Assembly: GCA_016744015.1 (NCBI GenBank)
Contig: JADGFD010000012.1
Location: forward strand, 1 to 64,000
DNA from: Paracoccaceae bacterium
Lineage (GTDB): Bacteria; Pseudomonadota; Alphaproteobacteria; Rhodobacterales; Rhodobacteraceae
DNA: 64,000 nucleotides
Direction of reading: 5' to 3'
The notes under the pieces: model-generated
Databases searched by the model: none
The model's input: only the letters and a program-made list of their open reading frames with translations
What the model was told of the DNA's origin: nothing
Part shown: one piece after another, positions 17,913 to 26,953 of the stretch
Layout: each line of letters starts with the position of its first letter
Numbering within the stretch: the first letter of the stretch is position 1
Translations under genes and position numbers: made by a program

Positions 17913-18509
17913 TTAGCAGCGCTCTATAAAATGAGCGCCGGAGAACACGCGGGTGGGGGACCCTCTGTTCAGGTTTTGGTGTAGCTCATTGAGGGTTTCA
18001 CGCATCCGGTTATCAGCATCAATACTTGCCAGCATGAGCATAGTCTCCAGCCGGGATAAGGCTTGCGCTTTATTGCGATGTTGTGAGCGCTTGTCTCGCG
18101 AAACGGCCACCAACCCGCTGGGCAGATGCACCACACGTATGGCGCTGTCGGTTGTGTTTTGGTGCTGCCCGCCCGGGCCGCCGGCGCGAAAGCTGGTGAA
18201 ACGGAGATCTTTGGGGTGCAATTGCGTTTTGGGCACGGGGAGGGTCTCTATCGGAAACACCCCGACAAACCAGTTTTTGCGTTTGTGATGTGGCCGAATC
18301 GGGCTTTGGCAGCGCCATAGAATCGTGCCGCACCAGCGGGCAGCTTGCGCCGCTGGCAGGGTGACGATGGCCGAAGCCGGGCCATGTTTATCAGGCTTGC
18401 TTTGGGTCCAGTCTGGCGCAGAGTCCACCGTTAACCGGCGCAGAATGTGGGCAACGGCGAGGCGGCACTCGCCCGGGCCATTGCCGGTGCTGATCAAAAG
18501 GCGGGTCAT
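17913..18509 (-). CDS. prfH: Peptide chain release factor H
   Basis: 198-aa class I release factor homologue without a stop-codon recognition domain. The catalytic GGQ is in [20 protein letters not shown] (about residues 108-127), followed by the usual [12 protein letters not shown] helix. PrfH is known as the partner of an RtcB paralogue: it frees peptides from ribosomes whose 16S decoding-site RNA has been cut, after which the ligase reseals the RNA. Its start overlaps the rtcB stop by four bases, so both are made together. Confidence 0.9.
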   Translation of the reverse strand: MTRLLISTGNGPGECRLAVAHILRRLTVDSAPDWTQSKPDKHGPASAIVTLPAAQAARWCGTILWRCQSPIRPHHKRKNWFVGVFPIETLPVPKTQLHPKDLRFTSFRAGGPGGQHQNTTDSAIRVVHLPSGLVAVSRDKRSQHRNKAQALSRLETMLMLASIDADNRMRETLNELHQNLNRGSPTRVFSGAHFIERC

Positions 18510-19543
18510 GAATGCACCGCCTTTTTGAAGGTCACAAACGGGTGTAGGGTGAGGGCGCGCTTTGCGAGGCTGTGCGACTCGATATCCGCCACCACGGCCT
18601 GCACATTTTTGTAGGCTTTGGGAGCCTCCTCTACCAGCATTTTTTTATCGTCACAGACCACACGTCCGCCAAAGCGCGTGCGGGATAGGTTGGCAGGGTT
18701 GCCAGTGCGGGCTTTCATCGACGTGCGGTCAAATTTTCGCCCGGCACCATGGGCCAGTGAGGCGAGCGCCTCGGGCGGCGGGCTTGGGAGCAGCGCATAG
18801 CTTGGCGCTTCACGCGAGCCCGCCAGCGGCACAAGGGGCTGGTCGGCTTTGGCGGCCCCTTTGCGATGCAGCCAGCCTTCCGGCGTGGCTTCCACAAGGT
18901 TATGGGGCACATCGCAAATCAGCTGTGCAGCACAGCGCAAGGCTTTGGCAGCGCGCTCGGCAATCGCCTGCCGGTTGGCTGAAGCCCAGCGCAAGGCTTG
19001 GTTATGGGCCGCCAGATAAGCTTTGGGCGCAGACAGGCCATTTGCGGCCTCCAAGGCGTGTGTAGCAAACACCGCTTGCCCCAAAGCCCGAGAGCCGGAA
19101 TGCACTAGTAGCAGCGTGCTGTTATTGCTGACACCCGCCACGGGAGTGTGAATTTTGCCCACGGTTTGCACCTCGCAAAAATGGTTGCCGCCGCCGATGG
19201 TGCCAAGCTGGCCGTCGGTGGGGGTAGAAAGCGCACGCAAGCGTTTGGCGGTTTTATCTGCCTTCAGCCGGTGCGCCGGCATATCAAGCAAAAAAAGCGA
19301 CATGCCGCAGCCAATGTCATTGCCGACGAGCTGCGGGAAAATGCGATCTGCCAGTATGGCAGCGCCGACGGGGCCGTATTTACCCGGATGCAAATCAGGG
19401 AAGGCCACGATTTTTAGAACGCCTTCTTTGTGGGAAAGTGCGGTGAGTTGGTCTTCGGCTTTGCCGTCTATCCAGGAAGACGGCGCATAGAAGCGCGATA
19501 TGGGCGCGGCCAGACGTGGCGCGCCAGAAAGGGAATGGCCCAT
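18506..19543 (-). CDS. rtcB: RtcB-family RNA ligase (PrfH-associated)
   Basis: 345-aa RNA-splicing ligase of the shorter RtcB2 type. Metal and guanylylation motifs are in place: [10 protein letters not shown] (about 87), [11 protein letters not shown] (about 123), [30 protein letters not shown] and [10 protein letters not shown], whose His is the GMP acceptor position. The C-terminus YKNVQAVV fits. Start 19543 is chosen because AAAGGA lies nine bases upstream. Joins 3'-phosphate or cyclic phosphate to 5'-OH RNA ends; next to prfH the likely substrate is nicked 16S rRNA rather than tRNA. Confidence 0.93.
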   Translation of the reverse strand: MGHSLSGAPRLAAPISRFYAPSSWIDGKAEDQLTALSHKEGVLKIVAFPDLHPGKYGPVGAAILADRIFPQLVGNDIGCGMSLFLLDMPAHRLKADKTAKRLRALSTPTDGQLGTIGGGNHFCEVQTVGKIHTPVAGVSNNSTLLLVHSGSRALGQAVFATHALEAANGLSAPKAYLAAHNQALRWASANRQAIAERAAKALRCAAQLICDVPHNLVEATPEGWLHRKGAAKADQPLVPLAGSREAPSYALLPSPPPEALASLAHGAGRKFDRTSMKARTGNPANLSRTRFGGRVVCDDKKMLVEEAPKAYKNVQAVVADIESHSLAKRALTLHPFVTFKKAVHS

Positions 19544-19608
19544 TTGGGGGTATCCTTTGAAATGGGGGGGCTGCACATTGCAGCGCCAGAGGCGGCCTCT
19601 TTGGCCGG

Positions 19609-19650
19609 CTAGTGGTTCGCCCTGAGGCGCGGTTGCGTGATGGTCATCAT
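19609..19650 (-). CDS. Possible 13-residue leader peptide before rtcB
   Basis: Tiny reading frame MMTITQPRLRANH and a TAG stop, preceded by an excellent ribosome site AAAAGGAGG eight bases from the ATG, stronger than that of rtcB itself. It ends 65 bases before the rtcB start and is in another frame. GC-rich complementary segments (GGCC-rich) lie between them. May be a regulatory leader linking ribosome state to rtcB-prfH expression; this is inference. Confidence 0.45.
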   Translation of the reverse strand: MMTITQPRLRANH

Positions 19651-19740
19651 GGGGTTGGCCTCCTTTTCAAAGTTACGTTTGAAGGCTCTTTAGCCGCGAA
19701 CAGGCTTCGGTTCAACCGCGCGGGGACGATTGGCAAATGT

Positions 19741-19760
19741 CTGTGACATCTTGATCACAG
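19741..19760. promoter_or_regulatory. Inverted repeat upstream of rtcB leader
   Basis: CTGTGA and TCACAG separated by eight bases, about 90 bp upstream of the leader peptide. Looks like a dimeric regulator site; the spacing is two bases longer than a CRP consensus. The rest of the 19651-19931 spacer shows no gene; it also holds the repeat at 19840. Confidence 0.4.
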
Positions 19761-19839
19761 TCGAGGCTCAGGGCTGGGGCAAGCTGGCATGAGCCCCGCC
19801 AGAAATTGCCAGAATTCATGCGCAACCTATGGGGGATAC

Positions 19840-19862
19840 ATAACTACTATCCTAGGATTGTA
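19840..19862. repeat. Second copy of CCTAGG palindrome core
   Basis: Matches 22 of 23 bases with 7004-7026: ATAACTAC, one changed base, then ATCCTAGGATTGTA. Here the outer palindrome arms are not conserved. Located in the 388-bp spacer between rtcB and the asparaginase gene. Confidence 0.8.
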
Positions 19863-19931
19863 ACTATAAAGAAGCCTCAAAAAACCAGCATATACAATGC
19901 TATACGAGGAAACGGGTTTCAATTATTCGCG

Positions 19932-20942
19932 CTAAATCAATTGACCTTGAGCATATACCGCGTCAGCCACATTAAATTCGGCGGCCCGAATGCCGCGCCG
20001 GTTGATATCGGGGCGGTGCAAATATTGCGAAACGCGCGGATCAGCGGCATCAACCACCCCGAGGCGCACCAGCAGGGCGGCCATAACAGCTTCGGAAGCG
20101 CGGGTATTACCATCTTCAATTTTAAGCGCAATGCCAATGCCCCGCTCGGGGAGTATCCCTACGAACACCCCTTCGGCGCCGGTTTTTATGGCGGCTTTAC
20201 CATTCGCCGCTTCCATAAAGGCTGAGCAGGCGCGGGTGGTGCCAGCCACGAGCAGCGGGTGGGCCATCATCGCTTCAACAAGGCGCTTGGCCGCACTGGC
20301 GCGCACCCCGCCCAAGCTTTCAGGCGCGGCCATTTTCGCCATGGCACGGGCGAGCTGGCCCACTTCACAGGTGAAATTCGGGGCTGAGCAGCCGTCAATT
20401 CCCCAGCCGGCTGAATTCGCTTCAATCATTTCCTCAAACGCGGCTTTTACGGCTTTTTGCACGGGGTGGTCTAGCTCGATATATTCAGCCCCGCCGCCCA
20501 GATGCTTATTAAAAGTCAAAAAACCGGAATGCTTGCCCGAGCAGTTGTTGTGAAACTGGCACGGGGATTCGGGCTTTTCTTTTAGCAACGCCCGCGCCTC
20601 AAAATCATTGGGCACTTGCGGGCCGCAGCGCAGATCTGCTTCGCCTAACCCAAGCCCTGCCAGCCAATCACGTGCCAGGTCTGTATGCATATGCGCGCCT
20701 TGGTGGCTGGCGCAAGATAGCGCGAGGTGGTTCGGCCCTAGCCCCGCGGCGTCGGCCGCGCCGCTTTCCACCAAGGGCAGGGCTTGCAGCATTTTATAGG
20801 CCGAGCGCGGAAAGATCACTTGCGCGGGATTACCCCATTCGGCGATCACCCCACCCGCATCACACACCACCACATGGCCCCGATGGACGGACTCCAAAAT
20901 GCCGTTTCGGCGCAGCTCCACCAGTTTTGCAGCATCACTCAT
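19932..20942 (-). CDS. Asparaginase (PF06089, ReAV-like)
   Basis: Cytoplasmic L-asparaginase of the class 3/rhizobial ReAV-like family; hydrolyses asparagine to aspartate and ammonia. Start MSDAAKLVELRRNG at 20942 (336 aa) follows GGAGG. The Ser-x-x-Lys pair is in FPRSAYKMLQ, a second Ser in LSCASHQGAH, and the metal-site Cys residues in HNNCSGKHSGFL and GIDGCSAPNF. Length fits the family. It stands alone in the same orientation as rtcB but 388 bp away, so probably has its own transcript. Confidence 0.9.
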   Translation of the reverse strand: MSDAAKLVELRRNGILESVHRGHVVVCDAGGVIAEWGNPAQVIFPRSAYKMLQALPLVESGAADAAGLGPNHLALSCASHQGAHMHTDLARDWLAGLGLGEADLRCGPQVPNDFEARALLKEKPESPCQFHNNCSGKHSGFLTFNKHLGGGAEYIELDHPVQKAVKAAFEEMIEANSAGWGIDGCSAPNFTCEVGQLARAMAKMAAPESLGGVRASAAKRLVEAMMAHPLLVAGTTRACSAFMEAANGKAAIKTGAEGVFVGILPERGIGIALKIEDGNTRASEAVMAALLVRLGVVDAADPRVSQYLHRPDINRRGIRAAEFNVADAVYAQGQLI

Positions 20943-21127
20943 AGGGGTAAATCCTCCGAAAATAGGCAAAATCATGCCCGTAGTGGCAATTTTTTGCGAT
21001 TTTTAGCTGGCCTTTAGGACCAGTTTCAAATTAGATTACGGCTGTAAACGAGCAAAACACAAGCCGCTTTGCAGAACCTTGGCAAAACAGGGGAAAGCGG
21101 CACCGTCGGATTGAGCAGGAGCCCGAT

Positions 21128-21649
21128 ATGTTTAAGAAATTAATGATGACCGCTATTCTGGTCGCAAGTGCCGTGCCGTTGGCCGCACAAGAGCTGGCGA
21201 TGGTGGATTCAGAAACCGACTGGAGCGTTTATGTGGCGGAAAGCCCGAAAGAATGCTTCATCGTTTCTAAGCCCACCGATTGGTCGGCCCAGCGGGATGG
21301 CCAAGCCGTAACCGTGCGCCGTGGCGATATCCGGTTCTATATCTCGATCATCCCTGGCGAGCAGATCGCGAGCGAGCCGAGCTTTTTGGCGGGTTACCCG
21401 CTAAAGCAGGATGCGCCAGTGGAGATGCGGGTGAAAGATACCACGATCAATCTGTATCCGAATGCTGAGATTAATGCCGAATATGCATGGCCGCGCCCGG
21501 ATGAAGACGCCGCCCTGATAGCCGCCATGCGCGGTGGTTCTGAGGCCACCATTATTGGTACCTCGGCCCGTGGCACCGTGACCACCGACACCTTTTCCCT
21601 GATCGGCTTCACCGCCGCTTATGAAAAGGCGCAGGAGATGTGCCAGTAG
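21128..21649 (+). CDS. Invasion-associated locus B (IalB) family protein
   Basis: 173-aa secreted protein with a clear signal peptide (FKKLMMTAILVASAVPLAAQ) and the IalB-like core WSVYVAESPKECFIVSKPTDW, plus ISIIPGE and FSLIGFTAAYEKAQEMC near the end. Two Cys remain in the mature chain and could form a disulfide. Function is unknown in free-living bacteria. The gene precedes rlmN, an arrangement I recognise in Rhodobacterales, with a strong hairpin between them. Confidence 0.85.
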   Translation: MFKKLMMTAILVASAVPLAAQELAMVDSETDWSVYVAESPKECFIVSKPTDWSAQRDGQAVTVRRGDIRFYISIIPGEQIASEPSFLAGYPLKQDAPVEMRVKDTTINLYPNAEINAEYAWPRPDEDAALIAAMRGGSEATIIGTSARGTVTTDTFSLIGFTAAYEKAQEMCQ

Positions 21650-21686
21650 ACCTCTGGCAAAACTTGTCATAAACCGTTAGACTATC

Positions 21687-21724
21687 AGCGCTCTCTGCCC
21701 CCGCAGAGGGCGCTTTGATTTTAA
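21687..21724 (+). terminator. Terminator or attenuator before rlmN
   Basis: Twelve-base stem (AGCGCTCTCTGC with GCAGAGGGCGCT, one wobble), four-base C loop, then TTTGATTTT. It ends the IalB-like transcript and lies only 10 bases before the rlmN start. Confidence 0.75.
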
Positions 21725-21733
21725 GGACACCCC

Positions 21734-22894
21734 ATGACCGCGCTCACCCCAGACACCCGTGTTATGCCCCGCATTGAGGCTCCTGCTGTGCTGCAATCTC
21801 TGATTGGGCTTACGCGTGAGGGCATGCGCGAGGCGCTTATTGCCATGGGCACGCCCGAGCGGCAGGCCAAAATGCGGGTGGCGCAGCTTTGGAGCTGGAT
21901 CTACCAGAAAGGCGTGCAGGATTTTGGCGAGATGACCAATCTCGCCAAAGGCTTTCGCGAGGAGCTGGCGGCGCATTTTACCGCTGAACGCCCCGAGATT
22001 GTGGCGCTGCAAGTGAGCCAAGATGGCACGCGGAAATACCTGCTGCGCATTGCAGGCGGGCATGAGGTCGAGGCGGTTTACATCCCCGATGAAAACCGTG
22101 GCACGCTGTGTATTTCCTCACAGGTTGGCTGCACGTTGAGCTGCACCTTTTGCCATACCGGCACCCAAAAACTGGTGCGTAATTTGACCGCAGGCGAGAT
22201 TGTGGCGCAGGTAATGGTGGCGCGGGACGACCTCGACGACTGGCCCGAAGGCACCGGCCCGCAAGAGGGCCGTCGGCGCATTACTAATGTGGTGCTGATG
22301 GGCATGGGCGAGCCGCTTTACAATTTTGATAATGTGCGCGATGCGATGAATATCGTGATGGACAACGAGGGCATTTCGCTCTCTCGCCGCCGGATTACCC
22401 TGAGCACCTCGGGGGTGGTGCCCGAGATTGTGCGCGCGGGTGCAGAAATTGGCTGCCTGTTGGCGATTAGTTTTCATGCCACCACCGACGAGGTGCGCGA
22501 TGTGCTGGTGCCGATCAACAAAAAATGGAATATCGAAACCCTGCTGGAGACGCTCAAAGCCTATCCACGCCTGAGCAATTCAGAGCGGATTACCTTTGAA
22601 TATGTGATGCTAAAGGGCGTGAATGATAGTGATGAGGACGCGCACCGTTTGGTGCGGCTGATCTCGGGCATACCTGCCAAAATCAACCTCATCCCGTTTA
22701 ACCCGTGGCCGGGCAGCCCCTATGAGCGCTCCAGCTGGGGCCGGATCGAAGGTTTTGCCGAGATTGTAAACGAGGCGGGCTATGCCAGCCCTGTACGCAC
22801 CCCGCGCGGTGAAGATATTATGGCCGCCTGTGGGCAGCTAAAGTCGGCTTCGGAAAAAATTCGGAAAAGTGCATTGAAAAAGGCGAAAATATGA
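21734..22894 (+). CDS. rlmN: 23S rRNA A2503 / tRNA A37 methyltransferase RlmN
   Basis: Radical-SAM enzyme that adds a C2 methyl to adenosine 2503 of 23S rRNA and to A37 of some tRNAs. The 386 aa show the CX3CX2C cluster site CTLSCTFC (about residues 135-142), the [12 protein letters not shown] segment, and the second catalytic Cys in [12 protein letters not shown] near the C-terminus. AAGGA precedes the ATG. The stop overlaps the start of the FAH-family gene (ATGA). Confidence 0.96.
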   Translation: MTALTPDTRVMPRIEAPAVLQSLIGLTREGMREALIAMGTPERQAKMRVAQLWSWIYQKGVQDFGEMTNLAKGFREELAAHFTAERPEIVALQVSQDGTRKYLLRIAGGHEVEAVYIPDENRGTLCISSQVGCTLSCTFCHTGTQKLVRNLTAGEIVAQVMVARDDLDDWPEGTGPQEGRRRITNVVLMGMGEPLYNFDNVRDAMNIVMDNEGISLSRRRITLSTSGVVPEIVRAGAEIGCLLAISFHATTDEVRDVLVPINKKWNIETLLETLKAYPRLSNSERITFEYVMLKGVNDSDEDAHRLVRLISGIPAKINLIPFNPWPGSPYERSSWGRIEGFAEIVNEAGYASPVRTPRGEDIMAACGQLKSASEKIRKSALKKAKI

Positions 22895-23718
22895 AGCTGT
22901 TTCGGCATGGTGAGGCGGGGGCAGAAAAGGTGGGCATGGTCGCTGATGATGGTAGCTTGCGGGATGCCAGCAGCTTGGTTGATGATGTTGCGCCCGCCAG
23001 CTTTGCGGCGCTGAAAGATGCAAAAACCCATTTGCTGCCGATTGTTAGCCCAGATGCGCGCATTGGCGCCTGCCTTGCGGATGTGCCTAATTTTTATTGC
23101 ATCGGGCTGAATTATCGGGCGCATGCGATTGAAGCGGGTATGGCCTTTCCGGAAACGCCGATTATTTTCAACAAAGCGACCTCATGCTTGGCGGGGCCAA
23201 ATGATATGCTTTCGCTGCCTTCAGCGGGGCTAAAAGCCGATTGGGAGGTGGAGCTTGGGGTGGTGATGGCGCGGGAGGCTTACCGCGTAAGCGTTGCCGA
23301 GGCACTGGGCTATGTGGCCGGATATTGCCTTGTGAATGACCTTTCCGAGCGGATTTCACAGCTTGAAACTGGTGGGCAATGGGTGCGGGGAAAGTCGCGC
23401 CCCGGCTTTGGCCCGATTGGGCCTTATTTTGTGAGTGCCGATGAGGTGCCAGACCCGCAATCACTGCGGCTTTGGTTGTCTCTGAATGGCGAGATGATGC
23501 AAGACAGCACCACGGCGGATATGATTTTTAGCGTGGCGGAGATTATTTCGGACATGTCAAACTATATGCGCCTAAGGGCGGGGGATTTGATTTCAACCGG
23601 CACCCCGAGCGGCGTGGGCATGGGGCAAAGCCCGCAGCGCTGGCTGCGGGGTGGTGATGTGCTGGCGCTCGGGATTGACGGGCTGGGCGCGCAAAAGATG
23701 GAGGTTTCCTGTGGCTAA
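22891..23718 (+). CDS. Fumarylacetoacetate hydrolase family protein
   Basis: 275-aa FAH-fold enzyme. Seen are [14 protein letters not shown] (active site His), the metal-binding acidic cluster in [23 protein letters not shown] and [12 protein letters not shown]. Family members hydrolyse, hydrate or decarboxylate acylpyruvates and related ketoacids; the substrate cannot be named. It overlaps rlmN by four bases and the following flavoprotein gene by eight, so all three are translationally linked although their functions appear unrelated. Confidence 0.9.
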   Translation: MKLFRHGEAGAEKVGMVADDGSLRDASSLVDDVAPASFAALKDAKTHLLPIVSPDARIGACLADVPNFYCIGLNYRAHAIEAGMAFPETPIIFNKATSCLAGPNDMLSLPSAGLKADWEVELGVVMAREAYRVSVAEALGYVAGYCLVNDLSERISQLETGGQWVRGKSRPGFGPIGPYFVSADEVPDPQSLRLWLSLNGEMMQDSTTADMIFSVAEIISDMSNYMRLRAGDLISTGTPSGVGMGQSPQRWLRGGDVLALGIDGLGAQKMEVSCG

Positions 23719-24910
23719 AACATTGGTCATTGGCGGCGGCCCTGCGGGGCTAATGGCGGCCGAAATGCTGGCGGATGCGGGGCATGCGGTGCTGCTGGCC
23801 GAGGCCAAGCCAACCATGGGGCGCAAGCTGCTGATGGCCGGAAAATCCGGCCTGAACCTGACGAAGAATGAGGCATACGGGCCGTTTATGGCGGTTTATG
23901 GCAAGGCGCGGAGTTGGATGGTACCGATGCTGGAAGAATTTAACCCGAGCGAGGTGCAGGACTGGGCCGAGGGGCTGGGGCAAAAGGTGTTTACCGGCTC
24001 TAGCGGGCGGGTGTTTCCGGAAGCGATGAAAGCTTCGCCGCTGTTACGGGCGTGGCTGTTGCGGCTGGCGGGTAAAGGTGTGCAGTTTAAAACTGGCTGG
24101 CGCTGGGTTGGCTTTGACGATGGCGCGGTATTTGAGACCCACGAGGGTCGGCAGGCGGTGCAGGCCAAAGCCACCGTGCTGGCGCTTGGTGGCGCGAGCT
24201 GGGCGCGGCTTGGGGCTGATGGGGCTTGGGCGGGGATTTTGGCGGGGCATGGTGTGGAGCCGGCGCCGTTTAAGCCTGCGAATATGGGGTTTATCGTTGA
24301 GTGGTCCAAGCATATGGAGCCACATTTTGGGGCGCCGGTGAAGCCCGTGCGGCTGAAGTTTGGAAAGGCAGAAACCCGTGGAGAATTTGTAATTTCACGC
24401 AAGGGCGTGGAGGGCGGCGCGGTTTATAACCTGTCTGCCGCTTTGCGAGACGGCATGTCCGAGGACGGCGTGGATATGCTGGTGGACCTGTTGCCGGACC
24501 TGCCGATGCCCTTGGTGGCCGACAAAGTGCGGTCCACGCGCGGCAAGCAGAGCCTCGGGAATTTTCTGCGTAAAACCGTGGGGATCACCGGTGCCAAGGC
24601 GGCGCTATTTTTTGAGAATGAACAGGCAAGACTGGTGGATAATCCGTTTGATCTGGCGGGGCTTCTAAAGGCGCTGCCGGTGCATTTGAAAGCCCTGCGC
24701 CCGATAGATGAAGCGATTTCTACGGCGGGCGGGGTGCCTTATTCGGCAATGAACGAGGGCCTGATGCTAAATGCTCTGCCCGGCGTGTTTTGCGCTGGCG
24801 AGATGCTGGACTGGGAAGCGCCGACGGGCGGGTATTTGCTGAACGGATGCTTGGCGACGGGGCGCGCTGCGGGGATAGCGGCTGCCACATTTGCTGAGGG
24901 TGCTGGCTAG
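23711..24910 (+). CDS. TIGR03862-type flavoprotein (HI0933/YhiN-like)
   Basis: 399-aa FAD-dependent oxidoreductase-like protein. GTG 23711 is chosen since it begins directly with [20 protein letters not shown], the dinucleotide-binding motif. Later segments are GKSGLNLT, VLALGGASWARLG and CAGEMLDWEAPTGGYLLNG, characteristic of the HI0933/BaiN-like family. The reaction is unknown; some relatives reduce steroid double bonds but this is not implied here. Overlaps the FAH gene by eight bases. Confidence 0.88.
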   Translation: MAKTLVIGGGPAGLMAAEMLADAGHAVLLAEAKPTMGRKLLMAGKSGLNLTKNEAYGPFMAVYGKARSWMVPMLEEFNPSEVQDWAEGLGQKVFTGSSGRVFPEAMKASPLLRAWLLRLAGKGVQFKTGWRWVGFDDGAVFETHEGRQAVQAKATVLALGGASWARLGADGAWAGILAGHGVEPAPFKPANMGFIVEWSKHMEPHFGAPVKPVRLKFGKAETRGEFVISRKGVEGGAVYNLSAALRDGMSEDGVDMLVDLLPDLPMPLVADKVRSTRGKQSLGNFLRKTVGITGAKAALFFENEQARLVDNPFDLAGLLKALPVHLKALRPIDEAISTAGGVPYSAMNEGLMLNALPGVFCAGEMLDWEAPTGGYLLNGCLATGRAAGIAAATFAEGAG

Positions 24911-25099
24911 GCACCACGGCCCGCGCCGAGGAGGTGTCCCGTAGGGCCGCCGAGGAGGGGCGTTTTGGGTCAAGTTCTGGGGCGCGGTTCCTCGGGGAGC
25001 CTACCCAAGCAATTTGTATGCAAAATTGTGTGCATAACGGGCCCCCTCGTCACCGCGTGCGGCGCTTTGCTTGCCGTGAGTATTTGAAGAAGAGTGAAG

Positions 25100-26539
25100 C
25101 TAGAGGGAGCCTTGCGCTTGCAGGGACATTTTATGGCTGTCTTTGTCGCTGTCGGCGAACCATTTTAGCTCATCACGCAGGGAAACCACCGAGCCGATGA
25201 TGATGAGGGCGGGGCCTTTGATGCCGGATTTGGCGACATTTTCTGCGATGTTGCTGAGGTCTCCAGTTACGATGCGCTGGGATGTGCGGGTGCCGTTATC
25301 AACCACCGCCGCGGGGGTGGCTGGGTCTAACCCTCGTTTTATGAATTGCTCGGAGAGGATGCCCACCGAGCCTAGGCCCATGTAAACGACCACGGTTTGG
25401 TCGGGGCGCACGAGGCGCTCCCAGTCTAGGTCTAAGATTCCATCACGGCCATGAGCGGTGATGAGGACGCAGGATTGGGCGTGGTCGCGGTGCGTAAGCG
25501 GGATGCCTGCATAGGAGGCGCAGCCGGAGGCGGCTGTAATGCCGGGGATGACTTGGAAGGGGATTTTGTGCTTGGCGAGCAGTTCCAGCTCTTCGCCGCC
25601 ACGGCCAAAGATAAACGGGTCGCCGCCTTTTAGGCGTAGCACGCGTTTGCCTTGTTGGGCCAGCTCGACCATCAGTTCGGATATCTCTTCTTGCACCATG
25701 GCGTGTTGTTGCGGGGCTTTGCCGACGTAGACGCGCTCGGCATCTCGGCGCACGAGGGTCATGATTTCGTCGGAGACGAGGCGGTCAAACAGCACCACAT
25801 CGGCGCGTTGCATGATATGGAGCGCACGGAAGGTGAGGAGGTCTGGGTTTCCGGGGCCAGCACCGACGAGGAAGACTTCACCGATTTGGGCGGCCTCTGT
25901 GCCGGTGGCGGCGGCCTCTAGGTCCTCCAGCAAGCGGGCGGAGGCTCGCTCTTCGTCGCCAGCGAGGAAGTGGTCGCCGACTTGGCCCTCGATGGTATTT
26001 TCCCAAAAGTGACGGCGGGTTTCGGTAGAGGATAGCTTGGCCATTACGCGGTCACGGAAGGTGCCAACAAAGGCGGCAAGGCGGCCATAGGCGGCGGGGA
26101 GCATGACCTCTATGCGGGCGCGTAGGATGCGCGCGATGACGGGGGCGTTGCCGCCTGAAGAAATGGCGATAACGAGGGGGGAACGGTCGACAATGGACGG
26201 TGTGATGAAATCACAGTATTTGGTGACGTCGGCGACGTTTACGAGCACTTTGGCGGCTTTGGCCATCTCGTAAAGGCGCTTGTCTCGGGCTTCAATTTCA
26301 CTTGCGCCGTAAGCCACCACGCAATTTGCAACATCCGCTGGCTCGGGGGCGCGGAGGTGGTGGGTCACGCGGGGATGGTCGCGCAGGGTGCGGAATTCAT
26401 CAGACATATTGGGGCAAAAAACATGCACGTTTGCGCCCGCGCTTAGCGCCCGCTCAACGCGACGGGCGGCGGCGGTGTTGCCACCATCGACGAGGACTTT
26501 TTTGCCTTTAACGTCTAGGAATATGGGGAGATGGTCCAT
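25100..26539 (-). CDS. cysG: Siroheme synthase CysG
   Basis: Trifunctional 479-aa enzyme making siroheme from uroporphyrinogen III. The N-terminal half is the precorrin-2 dehydrogenase/sirohydrochlorin ferrochelatase (KKVLVDGGNTAAARRVERAL; NVADVTKYCDFITPSIV; SSGGNAPVIARILR), the C-terminal half the SAM methyltransferase (VFLVGAGPGNPDLLTFRALH; RLKGGDPFIFGRGGEE; VIPGITAASGCASYAG). The start directly abuts the stop of the 70-aa gene. No assimilatory cysI is next to it; siroheme is needed by DsrAB encoded just across the divergent promoter, which explains its place. Confidence 0.96.
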   Translation of the reverse strand: MDHLPIFLDVKGKKVLVDGGNTAAARRVERALSAGANVHVFCPNMSDEFRTLRDHPRVTHHLRAPEPADVANCVVAYGASEIEARDKRLYEMAKAAKVLVNVADVTKYCDFITPSIVDRSPLVIAISSGGNAPVIARILRARIEVMLPAAYGRLAAFVGTFRDRVMAKLSSTETRRHFWENTIEGQVGDHFLAGDEERASARLLEDLEAAATGTEAAQIGEVFLVGAGPGNPDLLTFRALHIMQRADVVLFDRLVSDEIMTLVRRDAERVYVGKAPQQHAMVQEEISELMVELAQQGKRVLRLKGGDPFIFGRGGEELELLAKHKIPFQVIPGITAASGCASYAGIPLTHRDHAQSCVLITAHGRDGILDLDWERLVRPDQTVVVYMGLGSVGILSEQFIKRGLDPATPAAVVDNGTRTSQRIVTGDLSNIAENVAKSGIKGPALIIIGSVVSLRDELKWFADSDKDSHKMSLQAQGSL

Positions 26540-26752
26540 TTAGGAGTCCTGTTTTTTTGCCCAAGCAAGCATCTCTTGCCCGATCGCTAGGGCCTGCTCT
26601 GGCCCAATATCTATTGCGGTAATACGGTGGCCTTCACGCAGGGTGAGGCGCAAAAGGTGCATGCCGCTTTCGTATTCATGATCGTGCAAGCTGGCCTTAC
26701 GGGTGTAAGGTAGCTCGTATTCCCCGATCAGGGTCATGTCCTCAATCCCCAT
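26540..26752 (-). CDS. Small unknown protein between cysG and TauD-like gene
   Basis: 70 aa (65 aa if the ATG at 26737 is used; a GGGGA nine bases before that one makes it plausible). Not firmly recognised. MTLIGEYELPYTRKASLHDH followed by YESGMHLLRLTLREGHRITAIDI suggests a compact beta-rich domain with a helical tail. It overlaps the 66-aa gene and its stop abuts cysG, so all four minus-strand genes form one transcript diverging from dsrA. Confidence 0.75.
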   Translation of the reverse strand: MGIEDMTLIGEYELPYTRKASLHDHEYESGMHLLRLTLREGHRITAIDIGPEQALAIGQEMLAWAKKQDS

Positions 26753-26942
26753 AATGCACGCCCCGGGTAAAGGCTGCTTCCAGCCGCCATTCCCATTTTT
26801 TCGGGGTGTTTTTATAGTCTGGTTTTACATCAAACTCGATAAACATTTCGCCCGATTCGCCTGCGTGGGCGACGAGGCGTTCCAGCTCGTCAAAATTGTC
26901 CACTTCGCGGTGGGCAATGATAAGATCACTTAGCTTCGCCAT
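26742..26942 (-). CDS. Small unknown protein downstream of TauD-like gene
   Basis: 66 aa, unrecognised. MAKLSDLIIAHREVDNFDEL then FIEFDVKPDYKNTPKKWEW: acidic and Trp-rich, cytoplasmic. AAGGGAG lies well placed before the ATG. It starts 11 bases after the TauD-like gene and overlaps the 70-aa gene by about 11 bases. Confidence 0.75.
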   Translation of the reverse strand: MAKLSDLIIAHREVDNFDELERLVAHAGESGEMFIEFDVKPDYKNTPKKWEWRLEAAFTRGVHYGD

Positions 26943-26953
26943 GGTTTTCTCCC

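Noticed and set aside
19661-19740. tRNA-like GGTTCAACC segment upstream of rtcB
   Set aside because: Only a T-arm-like string is present; no acceptor stem, anticodon arm or D-arm can be folded around it.
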